From positions 1 to 51,333 of the forward strand of contig NZ_AHJE01000076.1 in NCBI RefSeq assembly GCF_000243095.1: a stretch of 51,333 nucleotides of DNA, in the 5' to 3' direction. Of the stretch, positions 44,463-51,333 are shown one piece after another. The translations under genes were made by a program, and so were the position numbers. Position 1 is the stretch's first letter. Each line of letters begins with the position of its first letter. Source of the DNA: Cupriavidus basilensis OR16. GTDB lineage: Bacteria; Pseudomonadota; Gammaproteobacteria; Burkholderiales; Burkholderiaceae. The notes under the pieces were generated by a model. The model was not told the origin of the DNA, searched no databases, and saw nothing but the letters and a program-made list of their open reading frames with translations.

Positions 44463-44628
44463 TGTTGCACTATGCACTCGTGTTTTTTGTCATCGCCCTG
44501 ATCGCCGCGGTATTTGGCTTTGGGGGGGGGGCATCGCGGCAGGCGCGGTGGAGATTGCCAAGATGCTGTTCTTCATCTTCCTGGTGGTTGCGCTGGTGAC
44601 CTTCGTGATCAGCCTGGTCAGGCGCTAG
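44463..44628 (+). pseudogene. Second DUF1328 gene, out of frame at a run of ten G
   Basis: From ATG 44463 the frame reads MLHYALVFFVIALIAAVFGF and enters a run of ten G at 44522-44531, after which it loses family similarity. In another frame the rest follows correctly: IAAGAVEIAKMLFFIFLVV ... ISLVRR and a stop at 44626-44628. A run of five, eight or eleven G would restore the frame; the usual protein (FGFGGIAAG) would need five. Slippage at the G run could switch the gene on and off, or the run may be misread. In the restored frame it would have about 54-56 residues. Confidence 0.8.
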
Positions 44629-44709
44629 GTGTCAGGCGCGGCGCGCCCTGGCACCTAGCTAGCACGAACCCAGTCACAGCGTGTCAACAGACGAAACGGA
44701 GATAAGCCG

Positions 44710-45126
44710 ATGCTGACCAACAATCCGAAGATCCGAAAAGAAGTGAATCACCTGACTGATCAGGCCGAAAGCACGGTGCGGCAGATCCGGCATGCCGTGC
44801 GCGATACGCGTGGCGCCGCCCGCGAAGCCGCCGGGCCAGTGGCCGGCGAGGTCGGGGCACTGATCGCCCAGCTCGAGCAAACCATGGAAGTGCTGGGGCG
44901 CGAAGGTTCGTCCGAGGCCGTGCAAGCCGGGCGCCGGTTGCAGGACCGCTCACGCGCGCTGGCCGACCAACTCAAGAGCCGTGCCCGCGAGCGTGTCGGC
45001 TACGCCGTGCACGGCGTGCAGCAGCGCGTGGTGGCGTCGCCATTGACGGCGCTCGGCATCGCGGCGGCGGCGGGCGCTTTCGTCGCCTTGCTGCTGGCGG
45101 CTAACGGACGCGCCCGCGGCGATTGA
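44710..45126 (+). CDS. ElaB/YqjD/DUF883-like membrane-anchored protein
   Basis: A 138-residue protein with a long amphipathic, Arg/Ala/Glu-rich helical part (about 1-105, for example ESTVRQIRHAVRDTRG) and a single C-terminal membrane helix (SPLTALGIAAAAGAFVALLL) followed by a short charged end. YqjD and ElaB of Escherichia coli have this layout and bind stationary-phase ribosomes at the membrane. GGAGA upstream sets the start. It closes the stress island, close to the DUF1328 genes. Confidence 0.82.
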   Translation: MLTNNPKIRKEVNHLTDQAESTVRQIRHAVRDTRGAAREAAGPVAGEVGALIAQLEQTMEVLGREGSSEAVQAGRRLQDRSRALADQLKSRARERVGYAVHGVQQRVVASPLTALGIAAAAGAFVALLLAANGRARGD

Positions 45127-45148
45127 CCGAGGCATTGAGCCCGACCCA

Positions 45149-45262
45149 ATGGAAGAACACGCCGACGCGCTCGCGGACATGCTGGACAAAGCCTGGCGCT
45201 ACGGCGCCAGCCTTGCTGGCAATGCTGCGCGCGTCTCACTAATCACATTTTCCGCGCCCTGA
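45149..45262 (+). CDS. Possible 37-residue open frame behind the YqjD-like gene
   Basis: ATG 45149 opens MEEHADALADMLDKAWRYGA and runs to a stop at 45260-45262, 22 bases after the YqjD-like gene. The first half looks like an amphipathic helix. No ribosome-binding site is obvious. A YqjE/holin-type gene often follows yqjD, so this may be a remnant of a larger gene or a chance frame. I do not recognise it. Confidence 0.25.
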   Translation: MEEHADALADMLDKAWRYGASLAGNAARVSLITFSAP

Positions 45263-45307
45263 AACACCATTCCTTCCCCTTTCGGATCCCCTCCCTGATC
45301 CGGCACG

Positions 45308-45340
45308 CCCGGCCCGAAACATCGGCCGGGTATTTTTTTT
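45308..45340 (+). terminator. Rho-independent terminator after the stress island
   Basis: Seven-base-pair stem CCCGGCC / GGCCGGG with a nine-base loop, followed by TA and eight T. Confidence 0.85.
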
Positions 45341-45470
45341 GCGGAGGGGCGAGCAAGCAGGGGAACGGAAACCAGGCGGGCCGGAAAGCGGGGGGGCCGA
45401 AAAAGCGGGGGCGAAAAAGCCGGACAAGAAGCAGGGAGTGAAAAACGGAGGAGCGGAAGGGCCGGCAAGG
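45341..45470 (+). other. Purine-rich tract on the plus strand
   Basis: About 130 bases in which A and G dominate strongly on one strand (for example AAAGCGGGGGGGCCGAAAAA), with a run of seven G. It lies between the terminator and the DUF1840 gene. Open frames through it are Lys/Gly/Glu-rich and have no ribosome-binding site. Such a stretch could form unusual DNA structures (triplex or G-quadruplex). Confidence 0.6.
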
Positions 45471-45526
45471 CAGCCGGCTGGCTACCTTGCTTTCTATTTT
45501 CTATCTACGCGGACTCGGCGCGCTGC

Positions 45527-45847
45527 CTACACCCCCCACATCACCTCGGTGTTCTCGCGCTGGGATGCGCGCAGCATGTCGAGGAAGGGGTAGGCGCGCT
45601 GGCCCAGGTGCAGCGGCTCTTCCTCGTCCTCTTCATACTTGCCGGGGTGGACCGATGATTCCGCCGGGTGCACCTTCTTGGTATCCGTCACCGCGGCTTC
45701 CAGCTTATGGATGCAGCGGGGCAGTTCCTCGGTGGTGATCACGCCGCGCTCTCCCAGGTGCTTGCCGATAATCCCCAGGAGCGTGACGGCAAGGTCCCTC
45801 ATCATGATGAGGTCTTGCGCCGCGTGGGATTTGAAGGTAATCAGCAT
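45527..45847 (-). CDS. DUF1840 family protein
   Basis: Cytosolic 106-residue protein of a family found in beta- and gammaproteobacteria, function unknown. It begins MLITFKSHAAQDLIMMRDLA, with helical segments (LLGIIGKHLGERGVITTEEL), a short acidic stretch (KYEEDEEEPLHLGQRA) and the C-terminal block YPFLDMLRASQRENTEVMWG. AAGGA precedes the start at 45847. It is divergent from argS. Confidence 0.9.
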   Translation of the reverse strand: MLITFKSHAAQDLIMMRDLAVTLLGIIGKHLGERGVITTEELPRCIHKLEAAVTDTKKVHPAESSVHPGKYEEDEEEPLHLGQRAYPFLDMLRASQRENTEVMWGV

Positions 45848-46107
45848 GATATTTCCTTTCCTTGGCGTACAGCGAAGTACATGGGCGAAAACCATGGCCG
45901 CGCGGCTTGTCCCGGCACAGGGCAAGGGACTCGCAACAGCCGGTTTTGGGCTTGCTGCATGATGTCAGCATAGCACCTGATAAAATTCTGCGTTCTGCAA
46001 TTCATTGCCTGCCACGCGGCGCGGCCTCCACATGCCGCCCGTGACGGTGCCGCCGCGGCAGAACCGCCGCGACGGCACCAGACAACCGCCTCAGGGCCAC
46101 GACATCC

Positions 46108-47901
46108 ATGCTGCCAGTTCAGACCACCAATCTTGCCGCTGCGTTCAATGACGCGGTGCGCGCAATCGCCCCGGCCGACGCCGCCCTGCCCGACGCCGTC
46201 TTCGAGCGTCCCAAGGTCGCCGCCCACGGCGACCTGGCCTGCAATCTCGCCATGCAGGTTGCCCGCACGCTCAAGCGCAACCCGCGGGAACTGGCCCAGC
46301 AGATCGTCGATGCGGTCAAGGCCGACGCGCGTACCGCCGGGCTGGTGGCTGCCCTGGAAATCGCCGGCCCCGGCTTTATCAACCTGCGCCTGACGCCGGC
46401 CGCCAAGGCCGACGTGCTGCGCGCGGTGCTGGAGCAGGGCAACCGTTACGGCGCCAAGGAGCAGGGCGTGCACGGCAAGGTGCTGGTCGAGTTCGTCTCC
46501 GCCAACCCGACCGGCCCGCTGCACGTCGGCCACGGCCGCCAGGCGGCACTGGGCGATGCGCTGGCCAACCTGCTGGACTGGCAGGGCTTTGCCGTGCATC
46601 GCGAGTTCTATTACAACGACGCCGGCGTGCAGATCCAGACCCTGGCCGTTTCGGTGCAGGCACGCGCGCGTGGTTTCAAGCCGGGTGACGCCGCCTGGCC
46701 GGAATCGGCCTACAACGGCGACTACATCGCCGACATCGCCGCCGACTTCCTGGCTGGCAAGACCGTGCGCGCCTCCGACGGCGACGCCGTGACGGCCTCC
46801 GGTGACATCGAAGACATCGAATCGATCCGCAAGTTCGCCGTGGCCTACCTGCGCAACGAGCAGGACATCGACCTGCGGGCCTTCGGCGTCAAGTTCGACC
46901 GCTACTACCTGGAATCCTCGCTGTACAGCGACGGCCGCGTCGAGGCCGCAGTGCAGTCGCTGGTGGCCAAGGGCAAGACCTACGAGAACGAGGGCGCGCT
47001 GTGGCTGCGCACTACCGACGAAGGCGACGACAAGGACCGCGTCATGCGCAAGGGCGACGGCACCTACACGTACTTCGTGCCGGACGTGGCCTACCACACC
47101 AGCAAGTGGGAGCGCGGCTTCGCCAAGGTCATCAACGTGCAGGGCAGCGACCACCACGGCACCATCGCGCGCGTGCGCGCCGGCCTGCAAGGGCTGGACA
47201 TCGGCATCCCCAACGGCTACCCCGACTACATCCTGCACAAGATGGTCACCGTCATGAAGAATGGCGAGGAGGTCAAGATCTCCAAGCGCGCCGGCTCCTA
47301 CGTGACCGTGCGCGACCTGATCGAATGGAGCAACGGCGCGGAAGGCGGCGAGACCATCCGCGGCTGCCTGGAAGCCGGCGTGGCCGACTGGCCCGCGCAC
47401 TTCACCCGTGGGCGCGACGCCGTGCGCTTTTTCCTGCTGTCGCGCAAGGCCGATACGGAATTCATCTTCGACGTCGACCTGGCCCTCAAGCAGAACGACG
47501 AGAACCCGGTGTATTACGTGCAGTACGCCCATGCCCGCATCTGCTCGATCTTCGAATCCTGGGGCGGTGCGGACTGGGAGGCCAAGCTGCCCGCCCTGGC
47601 AGGCATCGACCTGGCGCCCGTGACCGGCGCCGGCGCCACCCCGCAGGCACTCGCGCTGGGCCAGCGCCTGGCCGATTTCCCGGACATGCTGGCGGCGGCG
47701 GCGACGGAACTGGCGCCGCATGCGGTCGCCTTTTACCTGCGCGACCTGGCGGGCGATTTCCATGCCTTCTACAACTCCGACCGCGTGCTGGTGGATGACG
47801 AGGCGGTCAAGCTGGCTCGCCTGGCGATGCTGGCCGCCACCCGCCAGGTGCTGCGCAACGGGCTGGCGGTGATCGGTGTCTCTGCGCCGCAGCGCATGTA
47901 A
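46108..47901 (+). CDS. argS: Arginyl-tRNA synthetase
   Basis: Class I aminoacyl-tRNA synthetase that charges tRNA-Arg. The 597-residue protein has the N-terminal additional domain, the HIGH box as HVGHG (His139-His142) within SANPTGPLHVGHGRQ, the KMSKS-equivalent KISKRAG and the C-terminal anticodon-binding domain (FYLRDLAGDFHAFYN). It is followed by a strong hairpin and the SPOR gene. Start and stop agree with the family. Confidence 0.98.
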   Translation: MLPVQTTNLAAAFNDAVRAIAPADAALPDAVFERPKVAAHGDLACNLAMQVARTLKRNPRELAQQIVDAVKADARTAGLVAALEIAGPGFINLRLTPAAKADVLRAVLEQGNRYGAKEQGVHGKVLVEFVSANPTGPLHVGHGRQAALGDALANLLDWQGFAVHREFYYNDAGVQIQTLAVSVQARARGFKPGDAAWPESAYNGDYIADIAADFLAGKTVRASDGDAVTASGDIEDIESIRKFAVAYLRNEQDIDLRAFGVKFDRYYLESSLYSDGRVEAAVQSLVAKGKTYENEGALWLRTTDEGDDKDRVMRKGDGTYTYFVPDVAYHTSKWERGFAKVINVQGSDHHGTIARVRAGLQGLDIGIPNGYPDYILHKMVTVMKNGEEVKISKRAGSYVTVRDLIEWSNGAEGGETIRGCLEAGVADWPAHFTRGRDAVRFFLLSRKADTEFIFDVDLALKQNDENPVYYVQYAHARICSIFESWGGADWEAKLPALAGIDLAPVTGAGATPQALALGQRLADFPDMLAAAATELAPHAVAFYLRDLAGDFHAFYNSDRVLVDDEAVKLARLAMLAATRQVLRNGLAVIGVSAPQRM

Positions 47902-47910
47902 GCCATGCCG

Positions 47911-47943
47911 GTGCCGTGCCGGGGGCAAGCCCCGGCACGGCAC
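47911..47943 (+). terminator. Strong hairpin after argS
   Basis: Perfect 14-base-pair stem (GTGCCGTGCCGGGG and its complement) with a GCAAG loop, nine bases after the argS stop. There is no T run, so it may be an incomplete terminator or an mRNA-stabilising hairpin. Confidence 0.5.
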
Positions 47944-48021
47944 GCGTATCGCCCAGACCACAGACAGTAATGCCGGGATCGGCGCAGGCTCTATAATCGC
48001 GCCATCACGCTAGAGGAATTC

Positions 48022-48792
48022 ATGCAACAGCAACGCAAGCGCACCCCGCGCAATGCCAGCCGCGCCCCGCAGCGCGGAGGTACGTTCCTGGGACTGGTGC
48101 TGGGCCTGATCGTCGGCCTGGCGATCGCAGTAGTGGTCGCCCTGTACATCACCAAGTCGCCGGCGCCGTTCCAGCAAAAGGGCGCGCAGAAGCCGGCCGA
48201 GCCCGGCAATGTCGTCAGCAACCTGCCCGCTCCGGCGCAGGAAGCCCCGAGCGATCCCAACAAGCCGCTGTGGAGCAAGACGCCGGCCAAGCCCGTCGGG
48301 CCAGCCGCCGAGCCCGAGCAGCCCGCCGGCCCGGCGCCGACGACAGTGAAACCGGCCGAGCGTCAGCCGCCGGTAGCCGTCAACCGGCCCGCGGAACGCC
48401 CCATCGAGAAGCCCGCTGAAAGGCCCGTGGACAAGCCTGCGGACAAGCCGGTCGACAAGCCCGCGCAGAAACCGGCGGAAAAGCCAGCCGAGAAGCCGGC
48501 CGAGAAGCCCGTCGCCGACCCGATCGCCGAGATCGCTCAGGCCGATGCCAACAAGGTCGGCTACCTGCTGCAGGTAGGCGCCTTCCGCTCGCAGGACGAC
48601 GCCGATCGCCAGAAGGCCAACCTGGCCATGCAGGGGTTCGAAGCCAAGGTTACCGAGCGCGACGTCAACGGCGTCAAGCTCTATCGCGTGCGCCTGGGGC
48701 CGTTCAACAAGATTGACGACATGAACCGTTCGCGCGACCGGCTGCAGGCGTCGGGCTTCGAAGCTTCGGTCATCCGCTTTACCAAGCAGTAA
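48022..48792 (+). CDS. SPOR-domain membrane protein, FtsN-like
   Basis: Bitopic membrane protein of 256 residues: basic cytoplasmic N-terminus, one membrane helix (about 22-44, LGLVLGLIVGLAIAVVVALY), a long Pro/Lys/Glu-rich repeat linker of AEKPAEKP and VDKPADKP type (about 100-165), and a C-terminal SPOR domain (about 177-256, GYLLQVGAFRSQDDADRQK, RVRLGPFNK). This layout matches FtsN-like division proteins, which bind denuded peptidoglycan at the septum. The argS-SPOR-dsbA order is conserved in this group. Confidence 0.9.
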   Translation: MQQQRKRTPRNASRAPQRGGTFLGLVLGLIVGLAIAVVVALYITKSPAPFQQKGAQKPAEPGNVVSNLPAPAQEAPSDPNKPLWSKTPAKPVGPAAEPEQPAGPAPTTVKPAERQPPVAVNRPAERPIEKPAERPVDKPADKPVDKPAQKPAEKPAEKPAEKPVADPIAEIAQADANKVGYLLQVGAFRSQDDADRQKANLAMQGFEAKVTERDVNGVKLYRVRLGPFNKIDDMNRSRDRLQASGFEASVIRFTKQ

Positions 48793-48798
48793 CAACCC

Positions 48799-48826
48799 GG
48801 TGCGATCCGCTGAACCGGATCGCACC
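48799..48826 (+). terminator. Hairpin between the SPOR gene and dsbA
   Basis: Perfect 11-base-pair stem GGTGCGATCCG / CGGATCGCACC with a six-base loop and no T run. It may stop transcription weakly or mark the end of an mRNA. Confidence 0.5.
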
Positions 48827-48870
48827 GCCGCTGTCATACGCTAATTGCCCATTCTCGAAAGCCGCGCCAC

Positions 48871-49509
48871 ATGAAGAAACTCGCCGCCTTGTTCGCCACG
48901 CTGGTCGCTGTGACCGGCTTCCTGATGACCGTGCCCGCCCAGGCCGCCGCGCCCACCTCGGGCAAGGAATACCAGGTCCTGAAAGCGCCGCAGCCCGTCG
49001 CGCCGGGCAAGATCGAAGTCACCGAGTTCTTCTGGTACGGCTGCCCGCACTGCTTTGACTTCGAGCCCGAGCTCGAGGCCTGGGTAGGCAAGCAGGGCAA
49101 GGATGTCATCTTCAAGCGCGTGCCGGTTGCCTTCCGCGACGACCTGCTGCCGCACACCAAGATCTTCTACGCGCTGGAAGCCATCGGCAAGCTGGACGCC
49201 ATGCACACCAAGGTCTTCAACGCCATTCACGTCGACCGCAAGCGCATGCTGGACCCGAATGAGATCGCCGACTTCATGGCCAAGAACGGCATCGACCGCA
49301 AGGCCTTCCTCGACGCCTACAACTCGTTCTCGGTGACCACCAACTCGCAACGTGCCAACAAGATCGCGGACGCCTACAAGATCGACGGCGTGCCGACCAT
49401 CGTGGTACAGGGCAAGTACGTGACCTCGCCGTCCATCGCCGGCACCAAGGGCACGGCCATCCAGACCATGGATTACCTGGTCAGCCAGGTGCGGGACAAG
49501 AAGATGTAA
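48871..49509 (+). CDS. dsbA: Thiol:disulfide interchange protein DsbA
   Basis: Periplasmic oxidant that forms disulfide bonds in exported proteins. The 212-residue protein has a signal peptide (MKKLAALFATLVAVTGFLMT, cleavage after AQA), the thioredoxin-fold active site CPHC (Cys58, Cys61) in FFWYGCPHCFDFEPE, and the cis-proline loop DGVPTIVVQGKYV. DsbB is not in the window. Confidence 0.96.
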   Translation: MKKLAALFATLVAVTGFLMTVPAQAAAPTSGKEYQVLKAPQPVAPGKIEVTEFFWYGCPHCFDFEPELEAWVGKQGKDVIFKRVPVAFRDDLLPHTKIFYALEAIGKLDAMHTKVFNAIHVDRKRMLDPNEIADFMAKNGIDRKAFLDAYNSFSVTTNSQRANKIADAYKIDGVPTIVVQGKYVTSPSIAGTKGTAIQTMDYLVSQVRDKKM

Positions 49510-49677
49510 TTCCCGGGCTGCGGCCGCCAGCCTTGCGGCTCGCCATGTGCGAGCCAGCTGACGGCCACCGGCGGTCGACCGGCACCGCCGGCGCCGGCGT
49601 GGCGCCGCGGTGTCCGGCGCGCACCAGGGCGGGTCGGTCGGCATGAACCATGTTGCGCTTACCCCTGGACCCTCCCG

Positions 49678-50365
49678 ATGCGAGCACAGAAAGTCTTCCT
49701 TACCGGCGCGTCGAGCGGACTCTGCGGACGTGCGCGAAGCCGACGCCATGCAGCGGGCCGCCCAGGATTTCCTCGATCATTTTGGTTGCCCCGATGTGGT
49801 GATCGCCAATGCCGGCGTGTCGGTGGGGACCGTCGCCAGCGAGCGCGAGGACCTCGAAGCCTTCCGCATGGTGATGGACACCAACTGGTTCGGCGTGCTC
49901 ACCACCTTCCAGCCCTTCATGCAGCCCATGCGCGAGCGTGATCCGGGCACCGGCGGCTGGCGCGGCACGCTGGTCGGCATCGCCAGCGTGGCCGGCGTGC
50001 GCGGCCTGCCGGGCGGGGGCGCCTACAGCGCCTCCAAGTCCGCCGTGATCAAGCTGCTGGAGAGCCTGCGCCTGGAACAGCGCCGCGAACGCATCCGCGT
50101 GGTCACCATCGCGCCCGGCTACATCCGCACGCCGATGACCGAGCACAACCCTTATCGCATGCCTTTCCTGATGGACGCCGACGTATTCGCCCGCAAGGCG
50201 GTGCGTGCTATTGCCGCAGGGCGCCGCTTCGCGGTGGTCCCGTGGCAGATGGGCGTGGTCGCCTCCATCCTGCACCTGATGCCGCGCTGGCTCTACGACG
50301 CGATCTTCTCCCGCGCGCCGCGCAAGCCGCGCAGCCAGCGAGGTAGCCAGGACAACCAGCCATGA
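49678..50365 (+). pseudogene. SDR-family oxidoreductase gene with an internal deletion and frameshift
   Basis: The start MRAQKVFLTGASSG matches the beginning of a short-chain dehydrogenase, but at about 49716-49722 it jumps directly to the residues that normally lie about 45 positions later (SADVREADAM) in a different frame. The rest is normal: VVIANAGVSVGT, Ser-Tyr-Lys catalytic region (GGGAYSASKSAV) and IAPGYIRTPM. The dinucleotide-binding glycine loop and first beta-alpha-beta unit are therefore missing, so the product should be inactive. A GCGGAC repeat (49715-49720 and 49724-49729) flanks the joint. It overlaps the BtuF-like gene by four bases. A sequence or assembly error is possible. 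Confidence 0.8.
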
Positions 50366-51198
50366 GCTGGCAGGACGCGACCGGCGTCCTGCATCGCCCG
50401 GCCACGGGCGAGGTACGCATTGCCTCGCTGGTGCCCTCCGTCACCGAGCTGCTGTTTGCGCTCGGGCTGGGGCCGCTGATGGTCGCGCGCACCGGCTTTT
50501 GCATCCATCCCCAGCCCGCCGTGCGCGCCGTTGCCAAGGTGGGCGGCACCAAGGACGTCAATCTTGAGCGCCTGCGGGCATTGGCGCCCACGCACGTGGT
50601 GGTCAACATCGACGAGAACCGGCGCGAGACGGTGGACGAGATCCGCGCGTTTGTACCGCATGTGATCGTCACGCACCCCTGCGCACCCGAGGACAACCTG
50701 GCGCTCTACCGGCTGCTTGGAGGCGTCTTCGGCCGCCTTGCGCAGGCTGAGCCGCTATGCGAGGCGCTGAATGCCGAACTGGCGCAGGTGCGTTCCCGGC
50801 AGTGGCCCGCGCGCAAGGTGCTGTATGCGATCTGGCAGGATCCGTGGATGACAGTGTCGCGCGATACCTATATTAGCCAGATGCTGGCACTGGTTAACTG
50901 GCAGACGTGGCCTTCGGCGCAGGCTATGCCGCAAGCTTGTGCCGATGGCGATTGCAGCCGGCCGAATACGCCGCAGACGCGGTATCCGAGCTTCCGGTGG
51001 AGCGATGCGCTGGTGCGGGAGATTGACCTTGTCCTGCTCTCCAGCGAGCCCTATCGGTTTACCGAGGCGCATGTCGATGCGCTGGAGCGGCAGATTGGGA
51101 AGGAGGTCCTGCTGATCGATGGGGAGATGGTTTCGTGGTATGGGAGCCGGGCTGTGAACGGGGTACGGTATTTGGCGGGGTTTGCGGGGGGAGTTTAG
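50362..51198 (+). CDS. BtuF-like cobalamin/metal-receptor domain protein
   Basis: A 278-residue protein with the helical-backbone metal-receptor fold of BtuF/FepB-type binding proteins (IASLVPSVTELLFALGLGPL, then AVAKVGGTKDVNLERLRALA and PTHVVVNIDENR). It has no signal peptide or lipobox, unlike a classical periplasmic BtuF, so it may be cytosolic or a family member annotated as cobalamin-binding. Its start overlaps the SDR stop (ATGA). No BtuC or BtuD genes are present. The B12-dependent metH genes are about 10 kb upstream, which is at most a loose link. Confidence 0.82.
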   Translation: MSWQDATGVLHRPATGEVRIASLVPSVTELLFALGLGPLMVARTGFCIHPQPAVRAVAKVGGTKDVNLERLRALAPTHVVVNIDENRRETVDEIRAFVPHVIVTHPCAPEDNLALYRLLGGVFGRLAQAEPLCEALNAELAQVRSRQWPARKVLYAIWQDPWMTVSRDTYISQMLALVNWQTWPSAQAMPQACADGDCSRPNTPQTRYPSFRWSDALVREIDLVLLSSEPYRFTEAHVDALERQIGKEVLLIDGEMVSWYGSRAVNGVRYLAGFAGGV

Positions 51199-51211
51199 TG
51201 GGTGTGGGTGT

Positions 51212-51312
51212 AACTTCAGCTGCAACTTCAGCTTCAACGGCTTAAGGTCAAAGACAACTTCAACGGCAGTTTCACCCCCCCTGCGGGGCGGCGACCTACT
51301 TTCTTGTCTCGC
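51212..51312. repeat. Dispersed repeat, copy 2: two 12-bp units and 77-bp core, cut in the hairpin loop
   Basis: Two 12-base units (AACTTCAGCTGC, AACTTCAGCTTC) at 51212-51235 precede a 77-base core (51236-51312) that matches copy 1 (25786-25862) at 74 positions. Homology stops after GTCTCGC in the loop, so the right arm of the 11-base-pair stem is missing and unrelated sequence (GGCGTGTGTCAAGGTAGTTG) follows to the window end. Copy 1 has five tandem units, so their number varies. The break may mark an insertion or rearrangement. Confidence 0.85.
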
Positions 51313-51333
51313 GGCGTGTGTCAAGGTAGTTGT

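Noticed and set aside
45339..45593. Lys/Gly-rich open frame through the purine tract
   Set aside because: No ribosome-binding site, begins within the terminator T run, and overlaps the 3' end of the DUF1840 gene.
45841..47961. 706-residue antisense open frame opposite argS
   Set aside because: Shadow of argS, which has all synthetase motifs.

Overview
The window looks like a piece of core chromosome from a betaproteobacterium of the Burkholderiaceae, most likely Cupriavidus or close to Ralstonia. The reasons are the very high GC content, a PhaM polyhydroxyalkanoate-granule protein, a methionine synthase split into two genes, a Bug-type (TctC) receptor, DUF3567, DUF1840 and DUF2917 proteins, and the gene order argS - SPOR - dsbA - SDR. 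No rRNA, tRNA, CRISPR array, complete insertion sequence or prophage was seen. The genus is an inference from gene content.

Layout. 1-6246: rod-shape operon mreB (5' end cut off) - mreC - mreD - mrdA - rodA. 6329-8849: translationally coupled orphan ParA - DUF484 - xerC, meeting a convergent GcvA-like lysR. 9973-12298: DUF2917, then lipB - lipA (lipoate synthesis). 12770-17887: pxpB - pxpC - pxpA - DUF969 - DUF979 - pcp, a unit for releasing, importing and hydrolysing 5-oxoproline. 17921-22696 (minus strand): a lipid-transport ABC operon (STAS-fused MlaE-type permease, MlaF-type ATPase, MlaD-type protein, PqiC-type lipoprotein) followed by a frameshifted vanZ. 22814-25132: birA - coaX - a frameshifted SPOR-like gene. 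25167-32548 (minus strand): rfaE2, a diiron ferritin-like protein, a patatin-like phospholipase, phaM, an enoyl-CoA hydratase, a fumarylacetoacetate hydrolase and a Bug receptor, with a divergent iclR at 32810. 33606-35229: a damaged DUF3108 gene and an enol-lactonase-like hydrolase. 35482-36267: DUF3567 and a rhodanese. 36444-40294: metH1 - metH2. 40533-45262: a small secreted protein and an envelope/stress signalling island (NarL-type regulator, lone receiver, entericidin, CHASE3 histidine kinase, two DUF1328 genes, a YqjD-like protein). 45527-51198: DUF1840, argS, SPOR, dsbA, a broken SDR gene and a BtuF-like protein.

The most coherent functional module is the 5-oxoproline operon. It combines a peptidase that releases pyroglutamate, a two-subunit DUF969/DUF979 membrane protein that is a likely permease, and the three-subunit ATP-dependent 5-oxoprolinase. 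It sits behind a 14-bp perfect palindrome and contains a GCAA-capped 14-bp hairpin just ahead of pcp.

The most unusual feature is how many genes are damaged. Single-base frameshifts hit vanZ, the SPOR-like gene, DUF3108 and a DUF1328 gene (inside a run of ten G). The SDR gene, and probably DUF3108, have internal deletions. The tails of xerC and lysR appear fused by a small deletion. From sequence alone I cannot separate real decay from sequence or assembly error. A dispersed repeat (12-bp tandem units plus a 77-bp core) occurs at 25726 and at 51212. The second copy breaks off in its hairpin loop close to the window end.
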